Below, piece after piece: positions 1 to 7,305 of a stretch of 12,435 nt of DNA; position 1 is the first letter of the stretch, and each line of letters starts with the position of its first letter. This DNA comes from JBDTMT01 sp033764095. Its GTDB lineage: Bacteria; Desulfobacterota; Binatia; HRBIN30; CADEER01. The DNA lies in assembly GCA_033764095.1 (NCBI GenBank), contig JANRJF010000090.1, positions 1 through 12,435 on the forward strand, written 5' to 3'. Position numbers and translations under genes: made by a program. Under the pieces are notes generated by a model. The model was not told the DNA's origin, did not search any database, and saw only the letters and a program-made list of their open reading frames with translations.

Positions 1-530
1 GCGCCACGCTGGCGCTCGGCGCCGGGCCGGCGGCGGCCTGTGCGCCCGGCCCGCCGGACGTGCGCCGAATGGCCGACAAGCTGGAGCGCAACGCCAGTCG
101 CCTGGGCCTGAGCGCGGACACCCTCGCGCAGATCCGCGCCATCGTCGACGCGGCGGCGCCCGAAGCCGAGGCGCTGCAGAGCAAATTGCGCCAGGCACAC
201 GCCACCATGCGCGAACTGCTCGACACGCCGCGCCCCGACGAGGAGGCCGTGCTGCGCCAGGCCGAGGCGATCGGCGCGCTCGACACCGCGCTGCTCAAGC
301 AGGGCCTGCGCACCATGATGCAGATCCGCCCGCTGCTCACCGACGCGCAGCTCGCCGAGCTGCGCAAGGTCCGCGCCGAGCGCCTGGCGCCGGTGCTGCA
401 GCACTGCCAGGCGATCATCGCCGCCGCCTGCAGCGGCCTCGCGGGCCGCGAGATGATGAGCTGCCTGCGCGAGCAGCCCGATCTGCCGGCGCCCTGCCGC
501 GACGCGGTGGATGCGCTGCGCAGGAAGTAG
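1..530 (+). CDS. Spy/CpxP-like (LTxxQ) periplasmic protein with C-terminal Cys-rich repeat, 5' partial
   Basis: The reading frame is open from base 3, so the true start lies before the window and about 175 residues are visible. The first residues (ALGAGPAAAC) look like the end of a Sec signal peptide, possibly with a weak lipobox at the Cys. The mature part is all-helical: LGLSADTLAQIRAIVDAA resembles the first Spy/CpxP helix, and LLTDAQLAELRKVRAER fits the LTxxQ motif near 333-386. Spy/CpxP and periplasmic heavy-metal-sensor proteins are small chaperones or stress sensors; the exact role here is unknown. The last 45 residues (about 393-518) carry HCQAIIAAAC, then MMSCL and APC, a spacing like one Cys-rich (GLG1/FGFR-type) repeat, which is unusual on a Spy-like domain. 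An internal ATG at 69 would remove the signal peptide and is not favoured. Confidence 0.75.
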   Translation, partial: ATLALGAGPAAACAPGPPDVRRMADKLERNASRLGLSADTLAQIRAIVDAAAPEAEALQSKLRQAHATMRELLDTPRPDEEAVLRQAEAIGALDTALLKQGLRTMMQIRPLLTDAQLAELRKVRAERLAPVLQHCQAIIAAACSGLAGREMMSCLREQPDLPAPCRDAVDALRRK

Positions 531-537
531 CGGAGCG

Positions 538-586
538 GCTGTCAGTACTCAGCTGTCGGCTGTCAGCTCACAGCTGTCAGCTGTCA
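538..586 (+). repeat. Heptamer tandem array, unit GCTGTCA, seven copies
   Basis: The stretch divides exactly into seven 7-nt units: GCTGTCA, GTACTCA, GCTGTCG, GCTGTCA, GCTCACA, GCTGTCA, GCTGTCA. It begins 8 nt after the stop codon of the upstream gene. The reverse-complement form of the same unit recurs at 726-760, so the two arrays can pair as imperfect arms of a large inverted repeat enclosing about 140 nt. Confidence 0.85.
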
Positions 587-725
587 GGCCCTTCGACTCG
601 GATCCATTCCGCAGCCGGTGCGCACGAGAAGCGCGGCAATCGGGCGACGCTCGATCGCCGAGTTGCATCGTCGGCGGCCAGGATCCCCAGGACAATCAGG
701 AGCCTCGAACCGATCCGTTTCCAGC

Positions 726-760
726 AGCTGAGCGCTGACCGCTGATAGCTGACAGCTGAT
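726..760 (-). repeat. Heptamer tandem array, inverted partner (unit AGCTGAC), five copies
   Basis: Five consecutive 7-nt units read AGCTGAG, CGCTGAC, CGCTGAT, AGCTGAC, AGCTGAT. They are reverse complements, with small changes, of the GCTGTCA-type units at 538-586. The array ends 77 nt before the ppc start. A transcript could form an imperfect long-range stem with the first array. Confidence 0.8.
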
Positions 761-823
761 ACCCAGCTGCCCTACTGACAGGCGCCGGTTCTCCTGCTAG
801 CGCCAGCAGTACCCGTGGGCGAC

Positions 824-828
824 GGAGG
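824..828 (+). promoter_or_regulatory. Shine-Dalgarno site of ppc
   Basis: GGAGG lies 9 nt before the ATG at 838. It is the best ribosome binding site in the area and supports that start over later in-frame start codons. Confidence 0.7.
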
Positions 829-837
829 CTTTCCTCG

Positions 838-3555
838 ATGTCCACGAACCGCGGCGGCGACTTCTCGGATTTCGCCAAGGTCGAACGCGATCTCGCCTTC
901 CTGATCGGCTGCTTCGTCGAGGTGCTCAGCGAGATCGGCGAGACGGCGCTGGCAGCGCGCCTGCCGTGGCAGAGCGCGTCGAGCGACGAGCCGCTGCCGC
1001 CGCGCGCCGCGCAGGCCTACTCGATGGCCTTCCAGCTCCTCAACCACGCCGAGGAGAACGCCGCGGCGCAGCACCGCCGCGCCACCGAGACGCTGCACGG
1101 GCCGACCCACGAACCCGGCCTGTGGGGACAGACGCTGCGCCAGCTCGCCGCCGCCGGCCTTGGCGGCGAGGACATCGCCGCGGCGCTGCCGGCGATCCGC
1201 GTCGAGCCGGTGCTCACCGCCCATCCCACCGAGGCCAAGCGCGCCACCGTGCTGGAGCACCACCGCGCGCTCTACCTGCTGCAGGTGAAGCGCGAGAACC
1301 GCATGTGGACGCCGGATGAGCAGCAGGGCATCCGCGACGAGATCAAGGTCGTGCTGGAGCGGCTGTGGCGCACCGGCGAGATCTTTCTCGACAAGGCCGA
1401 CGTCGCCTCCGAGGTGCGCAACGTCGTGCACTACCTGACGCACGTCTTCCCGCAGGTGCTGCCGCTGCTCGACCAACGCCTGCGCCGTGCCTGGCGCCAC
1501 ATGGGCTGGTCGGCGGCGCTGCTCGGCGGGCCACGCCGCAGCCCGCGCCTCAGCTTCGGCACCTGGGTGGGCGGCGACCGCGACGGCCATCCGCTGGTCA
1601 GCGCCGCGGTGACGCGCGAGACGCTGGCGACGCTGCGCCGCGCCGCGCTGCAGCTCGTCCGCCAGCAGCTCGGCGGACTGGCCGCGCAGCTCAGCCTCTC
1701 CGACCGCCTCGGGCCGACGCCGCCGGCGCTCGCTGCCGCCATCGCCCAGCTCATCGACCGGCTGGGCGCCGCGGGCGCGCGCGCCGCGGCGCGCAATCCC
1801 AACGAGCCGTGGCGCCAACTGGTCAACCTGATGCTCTGCCGCCTGCCGTCCGCCGACGCCGAGCCCGACCCGCCCGCCGCCTATCGCGGCGCGGCGGAGT
1901 TGGAAGAAGACCTCGCCTGTCTGCACGCGGCGTTGGTCGAGGCCGGCGCCGGCCGCCTGGCGGCCTCCGATGTCCGCCCGCTGCTGCTCTGCGTGCGCAG
2001 TCTCGGCTACCACCTCGCCGTCCTCGACGTGCGGCAGAACAGCCGCTTCCACGATCTCGCCGTCGGCCAGTTGCTCGCCGCCGCCGGTCTGCCGGGCGCC
2101 GACTTCGCCGACTGGGACGAAGCGCGCCGCCTCGCCTTCCTCGAGGCCGAGCTGCAGTCGCCGCGCCCGTTCACCCATCCCGACACGCGCGCCGGCGACG
2201 AGGCCGACGCGGTGCTCGCCTGCTACCGCGTGCTGGTCGCGGAGCGCCGCGCGCACGGCCCCGCCGGGCTCGGCGCGCTGATCGTCAGCATGACGCGCGA
2301 TCTCTCCGACCTGCTGGTCGTCTACCTGCTCGCCCGCGAGGCCGGCCTGGCGGTGCCGACGCCCGACGGCCTGCTCTGCCAGCTGCCGGTGGTGCCGCTG
2401 TTCGAGACCATCGAGGACCTCGAGCGCGCCCCCGACATCCTGCGCCGCTTCCTCGCCCATCCCATCACCCGGCGCAGTGCGGCCGCCAGCGGCGTGCCGC
2501 AACAGCAGGTGATGCTCGGCTACAGCGACAGCAACAAGGACGGCGGCATCTGGGCCAGCCTGTGGAGCCTGCAGCGCGCCCAGTCGGCACTGAGCGAGGT
2601 GGCGCGCGCGGCCGGTGTCGGCATCCGCTTCTTCCACGGCCGCGGCGGCACCATCAGCCGCGGCGCCGGCCCGACCGACCGCTTCATCGCGGCGCTGCCG
2701 CCCGGCTCGTTGGGCGGCGACCTGCGCGTCACCGAACAGGGCGAGGTGATCGCGCAGAAGTACGCCAACCTGATCAGCGCCACCTACAACCTGGAGCTGC
2801 TGCTCGCCGGCGTCACCGCCGCCAGCCTGCGCCCCGCCCCGGCCGCCACGCCGCCCGGCCTCGAGGAGCTGATGGATCGCGGCGCCGCCTGGAGCCGCGC
2901 CGCCTACACCGCGCTGCTGCACAGCGACGGCTTCCTGCCCTTCTATCGCCAGGCGACGCCGATCGACGTCATCGAGGCGAGCAAGATCGGCTCGCGGCCG
3001 TCGCGCCGCAGCGGCCAGGCCTCGCTCGCCGACCTGCGCGCCATCCCCTGGGTGTTCAGCTGGAGCCAGGCGCGCTTCTATCTCTCCGGCTGGTACGGCG
3101 TCGGCAGCGCGCTCGAGCGCCTGGCCAACCAGGATGCCGCCGGCTTCGCCCGCCTGCGCGACGCCTGTGCCAGCTGGGCGCCGCTGCGCTACCTGATCAC
3201 CAACGTCGCCACCAGCGTGCTCACCGCCGATGCCGAGATCATGACCGCCTACGCCGAGCTGGTCGACGACGCGGCGCTGCGCGCCCGCATCCTCGCCGCC
3301 ATCCTCGCCGAGCACCGCCGCACCGGCGCCATGCTGGCGCAGCTGCTCGGCGGCGATCTCGTCGCCCGCCGCCCGCGCCTGGTGCGCACCATCGCGCTGC
3401 GCCACGACGCGCTGCGCGCGCTGCACCGCGAGCAGATCGCCCTGCTGCGCGCCTGGCGCGCCGCCGCACCGGACAGCGGCGAGGCCGAGTCGCTGCTGAC
3501 GCGCCTGCTCCTGACGCTCAACGCCATCGCGGGGGGATTGCGCACGACGGGATAG
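838..3555 (+). CDS. ppc: Phosphoenolpyruvate carboxylase
   Basis: This enzyme joins PEP and bicarbonate to make oxaloacetate and phosphate, refilling the TCA cycle in the cytoplasm. It has 905 residues, against 883 in E. coli. Motifs in order: VLTAHPTE with catalytic His129 (E. coli His138), GGDRDG at 245-250, LDVRQNS, MLGYSDSNKDGG with Lys567, the glycine loop FHGRGGTISRG with His600, Arg602 and Arg608, LRVTEQGEVIAQKY, IGSRPSRR, RAIPWVFSW, and a C-terminal RTTG. All catalytic positions I can align are present. Of the E. coli aspartate-inhibition residues, Arg587 and Arg832 are kept (Arg608, Arg855), but Lys773 aligns with Thr796 and Asn881 with Thr903, so feedback control by aspartate may be weak or lost. 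The gene stands alone between two repeat-bearing spacers. The ATG start has GGAGG 9 nt upstream. Confidence 0.97.
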   Translation: MSTNRGGDFSDFAKVERDLAFLIGCFVEVLSEIGETALAARLPWQSASSDEPLPPRAAQAYSMAFQLLNHAEENAAAQHRRATETLHGPTHEPGLWGQTLRQLAAAGLGGEDIAAALPAIRVEPVLTAHPTEAKRATVLEHHRALYLLQVKRENRMWTPDEQQGIRDEIKVVLERLWRTGEIFLDKADVASEVRNVVHYLTHVFPQVLPLLDQRLRRAWRHMGWSAALLGGPRRSPRLSFGTWVGGDRDGHPLVSAAVTRETLATLRRAALQLVRQQLGGLAAQLSLSDRLGPTPPALAAAIAQLIDRLGAAGARAAARNPNEPWRQLVNLMLCRLPSADAEPDPPAAYRGAAELEEDLACLHAALVEAGAGRLAASDVRPLLLCVRSLGYHLAVLDVRQNSRFHDLAVGQLLAAAGLPGADFADWDEARRLAFLEAELQSPRPFTHPDTRAGDEADAVLACYRVLVAERRAHGPAGLGALIVSMTRDLSDLLVVYLLAREAGLAVPTPDGLLCQLPVVPLFETIEDLERAPDILRRFLAHPITRRSAAASGVPQQQVMLGYSDSNKDGGIWASLWSLQRAQSALSEVARAAGVGIRFFHGRGGTISRGAGPTDRFIAALPPGSLGGDLRVTEQGEVIAQKYANLISATYNLELLLAGVTAASLRPAPAATPPGLEELMDRGAAWSRAAYTALLHSDGFLPFYRQATPIDVIEASKIGSRPSRRSGQASLADLRAIPWVFSWSQARFYLSGWYGVGSALERLANQDAAGFARLRDACASWAPLRYLITNVATSVLTADAEIMTAYAELVDDAALRARILAAILAEHRRTGAMLAQLLGGDLVARRPRLVRTIALRHDALRALHREQIALLRAWRAAAPDSGEAESLLTRLLLTLNAIAGGLRTTG

Positions 3556-3564
3556 CTGGGAAGT

Positions 3565-3720
3565 GATGAGCGATGAGCGATGAGCGATGAGCTTATCCTC
3601 GCTCATCGCTCATCGCTCATCGCTGACTTCTGCTCGCTCCTCGCTCATCGCTGGATTCTGCTCTCTCATCGCTCGTCGCTCATCGCTCATCGCTTTCTTC
3701 TTCTCCTCGCTCATCGCTTC
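3565..3720. repeat. GATGAGC/GCTCATC heptamer repeat region with 24-bp hairpin
   Basis: Four tandem GATGAGC units (3565-3592) are followed by inverted GCTCATC units from 3601 and scattered further copies to about 3716. The innermost arms, 3569-3592 and 3601-3624, are perfect complements over 24 bp around an 8-nt loop. The block starts 9 nt after the ppc stop codon, so it could form a strong RNA hairpin at the end of the ppc transcript. There is no clear U-tract, so intrinsic termination is only possible. Open frames run through the block and give spurious SSLIAHR-type peptides. Confidence 0.85.
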
Positions 3721-3724
3721 CTTT

Positions 3725-5959
3725 GTGCCGCCGCATGGTGTCTTAACCCTGCGCGTGCGCGCCCTGCTCTGCCTGCTGCTGTTGCTGCCGACCACCGCCG
3801 CGGCCGCCGACTACATCGGCGCCGCCGCCTGCGGCACCTGTCACGCCGCGGAGCTGCAGCGCTGGCAGGGCTCGCACCACGATCGCGCCATGCAGGCGGC
3901 GACGCCCGAGACAGTGCTCGGCAATTTCGACAACGCCACCTTCACCAAGGACGGCGTCACCACCACCTTCTCGCGCCGCGACGGGCAGTACGTCGTGCGC
4001 ACCGACGGGCCGGACGGCGCCCTGCACGACTATCGCGTCGCCTACACTTTCGGCGTCGCGCCGCTGCAGCAGTACCTGCTGGAGCTGCCCGGTGGCCGGC
4101 TGCAGGCGCTGTCGATCGCCTGGGACACGCGGCCGCGCGCCGCCGGCGGCCAGCGCTGGTTTCACCTCTACCCGAACGAGCGCATCGACCACCGCGACGT
4201 GCTGCACTGGAGCGGCCCGAACCAGAACTGGAACTACATGTGCGCCGAGTGCCACTCGACCGACCTGCGCAAGAACTACCGCGCCGACGGCGACCGCTTC
4301 GAGACCACGTGGGCGGCGCTCAATGTCTCGTGCGAGGCCTGCCACGGCCCCGGCTCGGCGCACGTGCAGTGGGCGGCCGACGCCAAGGCCGGCCGCGCCG
4401 CCGCCGACGCCACACGCGGCTTCGCCGTCGATCTCCGGCAGACCGGCACCTGGCGCTTCGCCGACGGCGCGCCGATCGCGCACCGCGAGGGCCCGGGGTT
4501 CAGCACCGCGCAGGTCGAGACCTGCGCTCCCTGCCACTCGCGCCACGCCCAGCTCGCCGCCGAGAACATTCCCGGCGCACCGCTGGCGCAGGCGCGCCTG
4601 GTCTCGCTGCTCGATCCCGGCCGCTATCACGCCGACGGACAGATCCAGGACGAGGTCTACGAGTACGGCTCGTTCATCCAGAGCCGCATGTTCCACGTCG
4701 GCGTCACCTGCTCCGACTGCCACGACCCGCACAGCCTGGCGCTGCGCGCGCCGGGCAACGCGCTGTGCGCGCAGTGCCACGCCGCCGCCACCTTCGACGT
4801 CGCCGCCCACACCCACCACGCCACCGGTTCGCCGGGCGCGCAGTGCGTCGCCTGTCACATGGTCGAGCGCACCTACATGCAGATCGACGGCCGGCGCGAC
4901 CACAGCCTGCGCGTACCACGGCCCGACCTGAGCGTCACCCTCGGCACGCCCAACGCCTGCACCGACTGCCACCGCGACCGCACCGCCCAATGGGCCGCCG
5001 ACGCGGTGGCGCAGTGGTTCGGGCCGCAGCGCCGCCAGGGCTGGCACTACGGCGTCGCCCTCGCCGCCGGGCGCGACGGCCGCCCCGACGCCGAGCAGCA
5101 GCTGGTGCGCACCGTTCAGGACGCCAGCCTGCCGGCGATCGCGCGCGCCACCGCGGTCGCGCTGCTGCTGCCCTACCTCGGGCCGCGCTCGCTGCCGGCG
5201 CTGCAGACGGCGGCGCGCGACCCCGACCCGATGGTGCGGCGCGCCGCCGCCGAGACCGCCATCGGGCTCGACGCGCCCGAGCGCATCGGCATCGCCGCGC
5301 CGCTGCTCGACGACCCGATCCGCACGGTTCGCCTCGAAGCGCTGACGACCCTGCTCGACCTGCCGCCGGAGCGCTTCGACAACCGCCAGCGCAGCGCGCT
5401 GCTGCGCGTCGCCGACGAGTATCGCGCCGCCCAGCGCTTCAACGCCGACCGCGCCGAGGCGCAGAACAACCTCGGCATGCTGGAGCTGCGCACCGGCAAC
5501 CCCGGCGCGGCGCGCAGCGCCTTCGACACCGCCATCCGCCTGCAGCCGACGTTCATCCCCGCCTACATCAATCTCGCCGACCTGCAGCGCCTGCTCGGCG
5601 ACGAGGCGGGCGCCGAGGCGACGCTGCGCAAGGCGTTGACCGTGCAGGACACCGCCGCCGAGGTGCACCACGCGCTCGGCCTCGCCCTGGTGCGGCAGAA
5701 GCGCATGGACGAGGCGCTGCGCGAGCTGCGCCGCGCCGCCGAGCTGGCGCCCGACACGCCACAGTACGCCTACGTGCTGGCCATCGGCCTGCACGACAGC
5801 GGCGATCGCACCGGCGCCATCGCCGTGCTCAGCGAGGCGCAGCGCCGCCGTCCGGCGTCGCGCGAGCTGCTCAGCGCCCTGGCCCAGTACAGCGCCGAGA
5901 ACGGCGACGCCGCCGCCGCGTCGCGCTGGGCGCAGCAGCTGCGCGCGCTGGATGACTGA
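3725..5959 (+). CDS. Octahaem c-type cytochrome with HEAT-like and TPR C-terminal region
   Basis: This is a periplasmic electron-transfer protein of the cytochrome c554-like, TPR-containing multihaem type; its redox partner and substrate are unknown. Eight CxxCH haem sites are visible: CGTCH (3830), CAECH (4241), CEACH (4331), CAPCH (4523), CSDCH (4709), CAQCH (4766), CVACH (4844) and CTDCH (4958). A signal peptide (RALLCLLLLLPTTAAAAD) precedes them. Bases 5120-5400 look like HEAT-type helical repeats (ARDPDPMVRRAAAETAIG), and 5450-5955 hold four to five 34-residue TPRs. The frame is open back to 3587 through the heptamer repeats, but that extension is repeat-encoded. In-frame GTG at 3725 or 3755 is more likely, though neither has a good Shine-Dalgarno site. 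Its stop overlaps the next gene by 8 nt (ATGACTGA). Confidence 0.9.
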   Translation: MPPHGVLTLRVRALLCLLLLLPTTAAAADYIGAAACGTCHAAELQRWQGSHHDRAMQAATPETVLGNFDNATFTKDGVTTTFSRRDGQYVVRTDGPDGALHDYRVAYTFGVAPLQQYLLELPGGRLQALSIAWDTRPRAAGGQRWFHLYPNERIDHRDVLHWSGPNQNWNYMCAECHSTDLRKNYRADGDRFETTWAALNVSCEACHGPGSAHVQWAADAKAGRAAADATRGFAVDLRQTGTWRFADGAPIAHREGPGFSTAQVETCAPCHSRHAQLAAENIPGAPLAQARLVSLLDPGRYHADGQIQDEVYEYGSFIQSRMFHVGVTCSDCHDPHSLALRAPGNALCAQCHAAATFDVAAHTHHATGSPGAQCVACHMVERTYMQIDGRRDHSLRVPRPDLSVTLGTPNACTDCHRDRTAQWAADAVAQWFGPQRRQGWHYGVALAAGRDGRPDAEQQLVRTVQDASLPAIARATAVALLLPYLGPRSLPALQTAARDPDPMVRRAAAETAIGLDAPERIGIAAPLLDDPIRTVRLEALTTLLDLPPERFDNRQRSALLRVADEYRAAQRFNADRAEAQNNLGMLELRTGNPGAARSAFDTAIRLQPTFIPAYINLADLQRLLGDEAGAEATLRKALTVQDTAAEVHHALGLALVRQKRMDEALRELRRAAELAPDTPQYAYVLAIGLHDSGDRTGAIAVLSEAQRRRPASRELLSALAQYSAENGDAAAASRWAQQLRALDD

Positions 5960-6821
5960 GCCGCGCCGCCCGGCCGCGGCCGCCTGGCTGGCGGTCACCG
6001 CCCTGGTCGCCCTGCTCGGCAGCGCGGGCGCCGCCGCGCTGCCGCTCAGCGACGCGCAGATCCTCGCCGCCTACGACTACCTGCTGGCGCGCGCGCTGGT
6101 CGCCGCCCGCCAGCACGACGAGCTCGAGCACGGCATGACCTGGAACCAGCTCGTGCATCGCGACGCGCCGTCCCCGGCCGAGCCCGACGTGCTGCTCAGC
6201 GACGCGTGGATCGCGCTCGACGACGCCAGCTGCGCCGTCCTCAGCCTGCCTGCCGCCGGCGGCCGCTATCTCGATGCGCAGCTGATCGACGGCTGGGGTA
6301 CGACGCTGGCGCACGTCAACCCGCGCCGCTACCCGTATCACCCGTCCGGCGAGTTCGCCCTGTGCCGCAGGGGCGCGCGCTCCGCGCTGCCGCGCGGCGC
6401 CGAGCGCCTCGAGCTGCCGGTCAGCATCGTCCGCCTGCGGGTGCGCGTGGCGGTCGGAGCCGACCTCTACGCGGCGCGCCGCCTGCAGCAGCAGATCGCG
6501 CTGGTCTCCACCGGCTCGCCGGCGCCGCCGGAATCGGTCTGCCTGCCGCCCTTCAGCCAGGCGCCGCTGCCGGGCCTGGAGATGTTCGACAACGCCGACG
6601 CGTTGCTGCGCGACGCCCCCGATCCGGCGCCCGACGCCGACCGCGCACAGCAGGCCGTGCGCGCCGTCGCCGCCGCGCTGGCCAACCCGCTGCAGCGCAA
6701 CCGCGTCGAGACGGTCATCCAGCGCCAGGCGATCCCGCGCGTGCAGCTCGCCCGCCTGCGCCTCGGCGCACTGGAGAACGGCTGGCTGCGCTGGCAGCCG
6801 CTCGCCGGCAGCGTGGATTAA
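5952..6821 (+). CDS. DUF1254 domain protein, secreted; likely truncated by in-frame TAA
   Basis: The product has 289 residues. An N-terminal signal peptide (AAAWLAVTALVALLGSAGAA) predicts export. The following part fits DUF1254: MTWNQLVHRDAP, then DVLLSDAWIALDD, then GGRYLDAQLIDGWGTTLAHV. The biochemical role of this family is not established. The ATG overlaps the cytochrome stop by 8 nt, so the two are probably translationally coupled and co-transcribed. The usual partner domain, DUF1214, is not in this ORF but follows in the same frame after a single TAA at 6819-6821. The gene may therefore be broken by a nonsense change, may be read through, or may be a true split. Confidence 0.8.
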   Translation: MTEPRRPAAAAWLAVTALVALLGSAGAAALPLSDAQILAAYDYLLARALVAARQHDELEHGMTWNQLVHRDAPSPAEPDVLLSDAWIALDDASCAVLSLPAAGGRYLDAQLIDGWGTTLAHVNPRRYPYHPSGEFALCRRGARSALPRGAERLELPVSIVRLRVRVAVGADLYAARRLQQQIALVSTGSPAPPESVCLPPFSQAPLPGLEMFDNADALLRDAPDPAPDADRAQQAVRAVAAALANPLQRNRVETVIQRQAIPRVQLARLRLGALENGWLRWQPLAGSVD

Positions 6822-6878
6822 CCACTGACCCGTGCCCTGCTGTTCCTCGATCGCCCATGGGCGAACGACGCGAGCGGC

Positions 6879-7232
6879 ATGGTCGAGCTGATCGCCACGC
6901 CGGAGGGCTCCGGCACCCTCAGCTTTCCGCGCTACGGCTGGCCACAGAGTCGCGGCTTCGGTCCGTGGTCACTCACCGCGGTCGACGCCGAGACTGGCCT
7001 GCCGGTCGACACCCCGCACGCCCGCCTCACCGCTGACTCGACGCTGCAGGGGGCGGAGGACGGATCGCTGCGCGTGGTGGTCGCCGCCCAACTCCCTGAC
7101 GGCATCCCCGAGTCGAACTGGATTCAGATCCCGCCCGACCGCCCGTATCGCCTTGTCTTCCGCTTCTACGCGCCGGGCCCGTTGCTGGAGGCCGGCGACT
7201 GGTTCCCGCCGCCCCTCTCTCGATCGGAGTAG
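6879..7232 (+). CDS. DUF1214 C-terminal domain, same frame as the preceding DUF1254 ORF
   Basis: These 117 residues match a DUF1214 C-terminus: GPWSLTAVDAETGLPVDTP, then DGSLRVVVAAQLPDGIPESN, NWIQIPPDRPYRLVFRFYAP, and a final DWFPPP. The listed ATG has no clear Shine-Dalgarno site. The frame is open from 6822, and the preceding codons (PLTRALLFLDRPWANDASG) look coding, so this is probably the 3' half of the 5952 gene after a premature stop. In intact relatives the two domains form one protein. The stop codon TAG (7230-7232) lies inside the left arm of the 36-bp inverted repeat. Confidence 0.7.
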   Translation: MVELIATPEGSGTLSFPRYGWPQSRGFGPWSLTAVDAETGLPVDTPHARLTADSTLQGAEDGSLRVVVAAQLPDGIPESNWIQIPPDRPYRLVFRFYAPGPLLEAGDWFPPPLSRSE

Positions 7233-7305
7233 GCCACGGATTATACGGATTGCACGGAGAGATCCTGAGTCTCTCCGTGCAATCCGTATAGTCCGTGGCC
7301 TACTC
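7227..7305. repeat. 36-bp inverted repeat, possible bidirectional terminator
   Basis: Arms 7227-7262 and 7270-7305 are reverse complements over 36 bp with one mismatch, around the 7-nt loop TCCTGAG. Each arm has an internal 9-nt period (CACGGATTA, TACGGATTG, CACGGAGAG). The element sits exactly between two convergent coding regions. The left arm contains the TAG stop of the DUF1214 frame, and the right arm overlaps the TGA stop of the minus-strand gene. It could block transcription from both sides, although no long U-tract follows. Confidence 0.9.

Larger units (their letters stand above)
531..837. other. Intergenic spacer with inverted heptamer repeats
   Basis: These 307 bases separate the Spy-like gene from ppc. 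They contain a 7-unit heptamer array just after the stop codon (538-586), its inverted counterpart (726-760), and the ppc ribosome binding site at 824-828. Bases 590-720 show no convincing gene, hairpin or promoter. Short open frames here have no family resemblance. Confidence 0.7.

Noticed and set aside
772..3606. A 944-codon open frame antisense to ppc, and similar long antisense or off-frame ORFs across the cytochrome gene
   Set aside because: They are rich in Arg, Ala, Gly and Gln with no domains and arise from the high GC of the real genes, whose motifs are clear on the other frame.
3565..3720. Possible CRISPR array from the regular repeats
   Set aside because: Units are 7 nt with no spacers of consistent length and occur in both orientations; this is a tandem/inverted short repeat.
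3587..3724. N-terminal extension of the cytochrome back to ATG 3587
   Set aside because: The added residues are translated GCTCATC repeats (SSLIAHR-type), and the signal peptide begins only after them.
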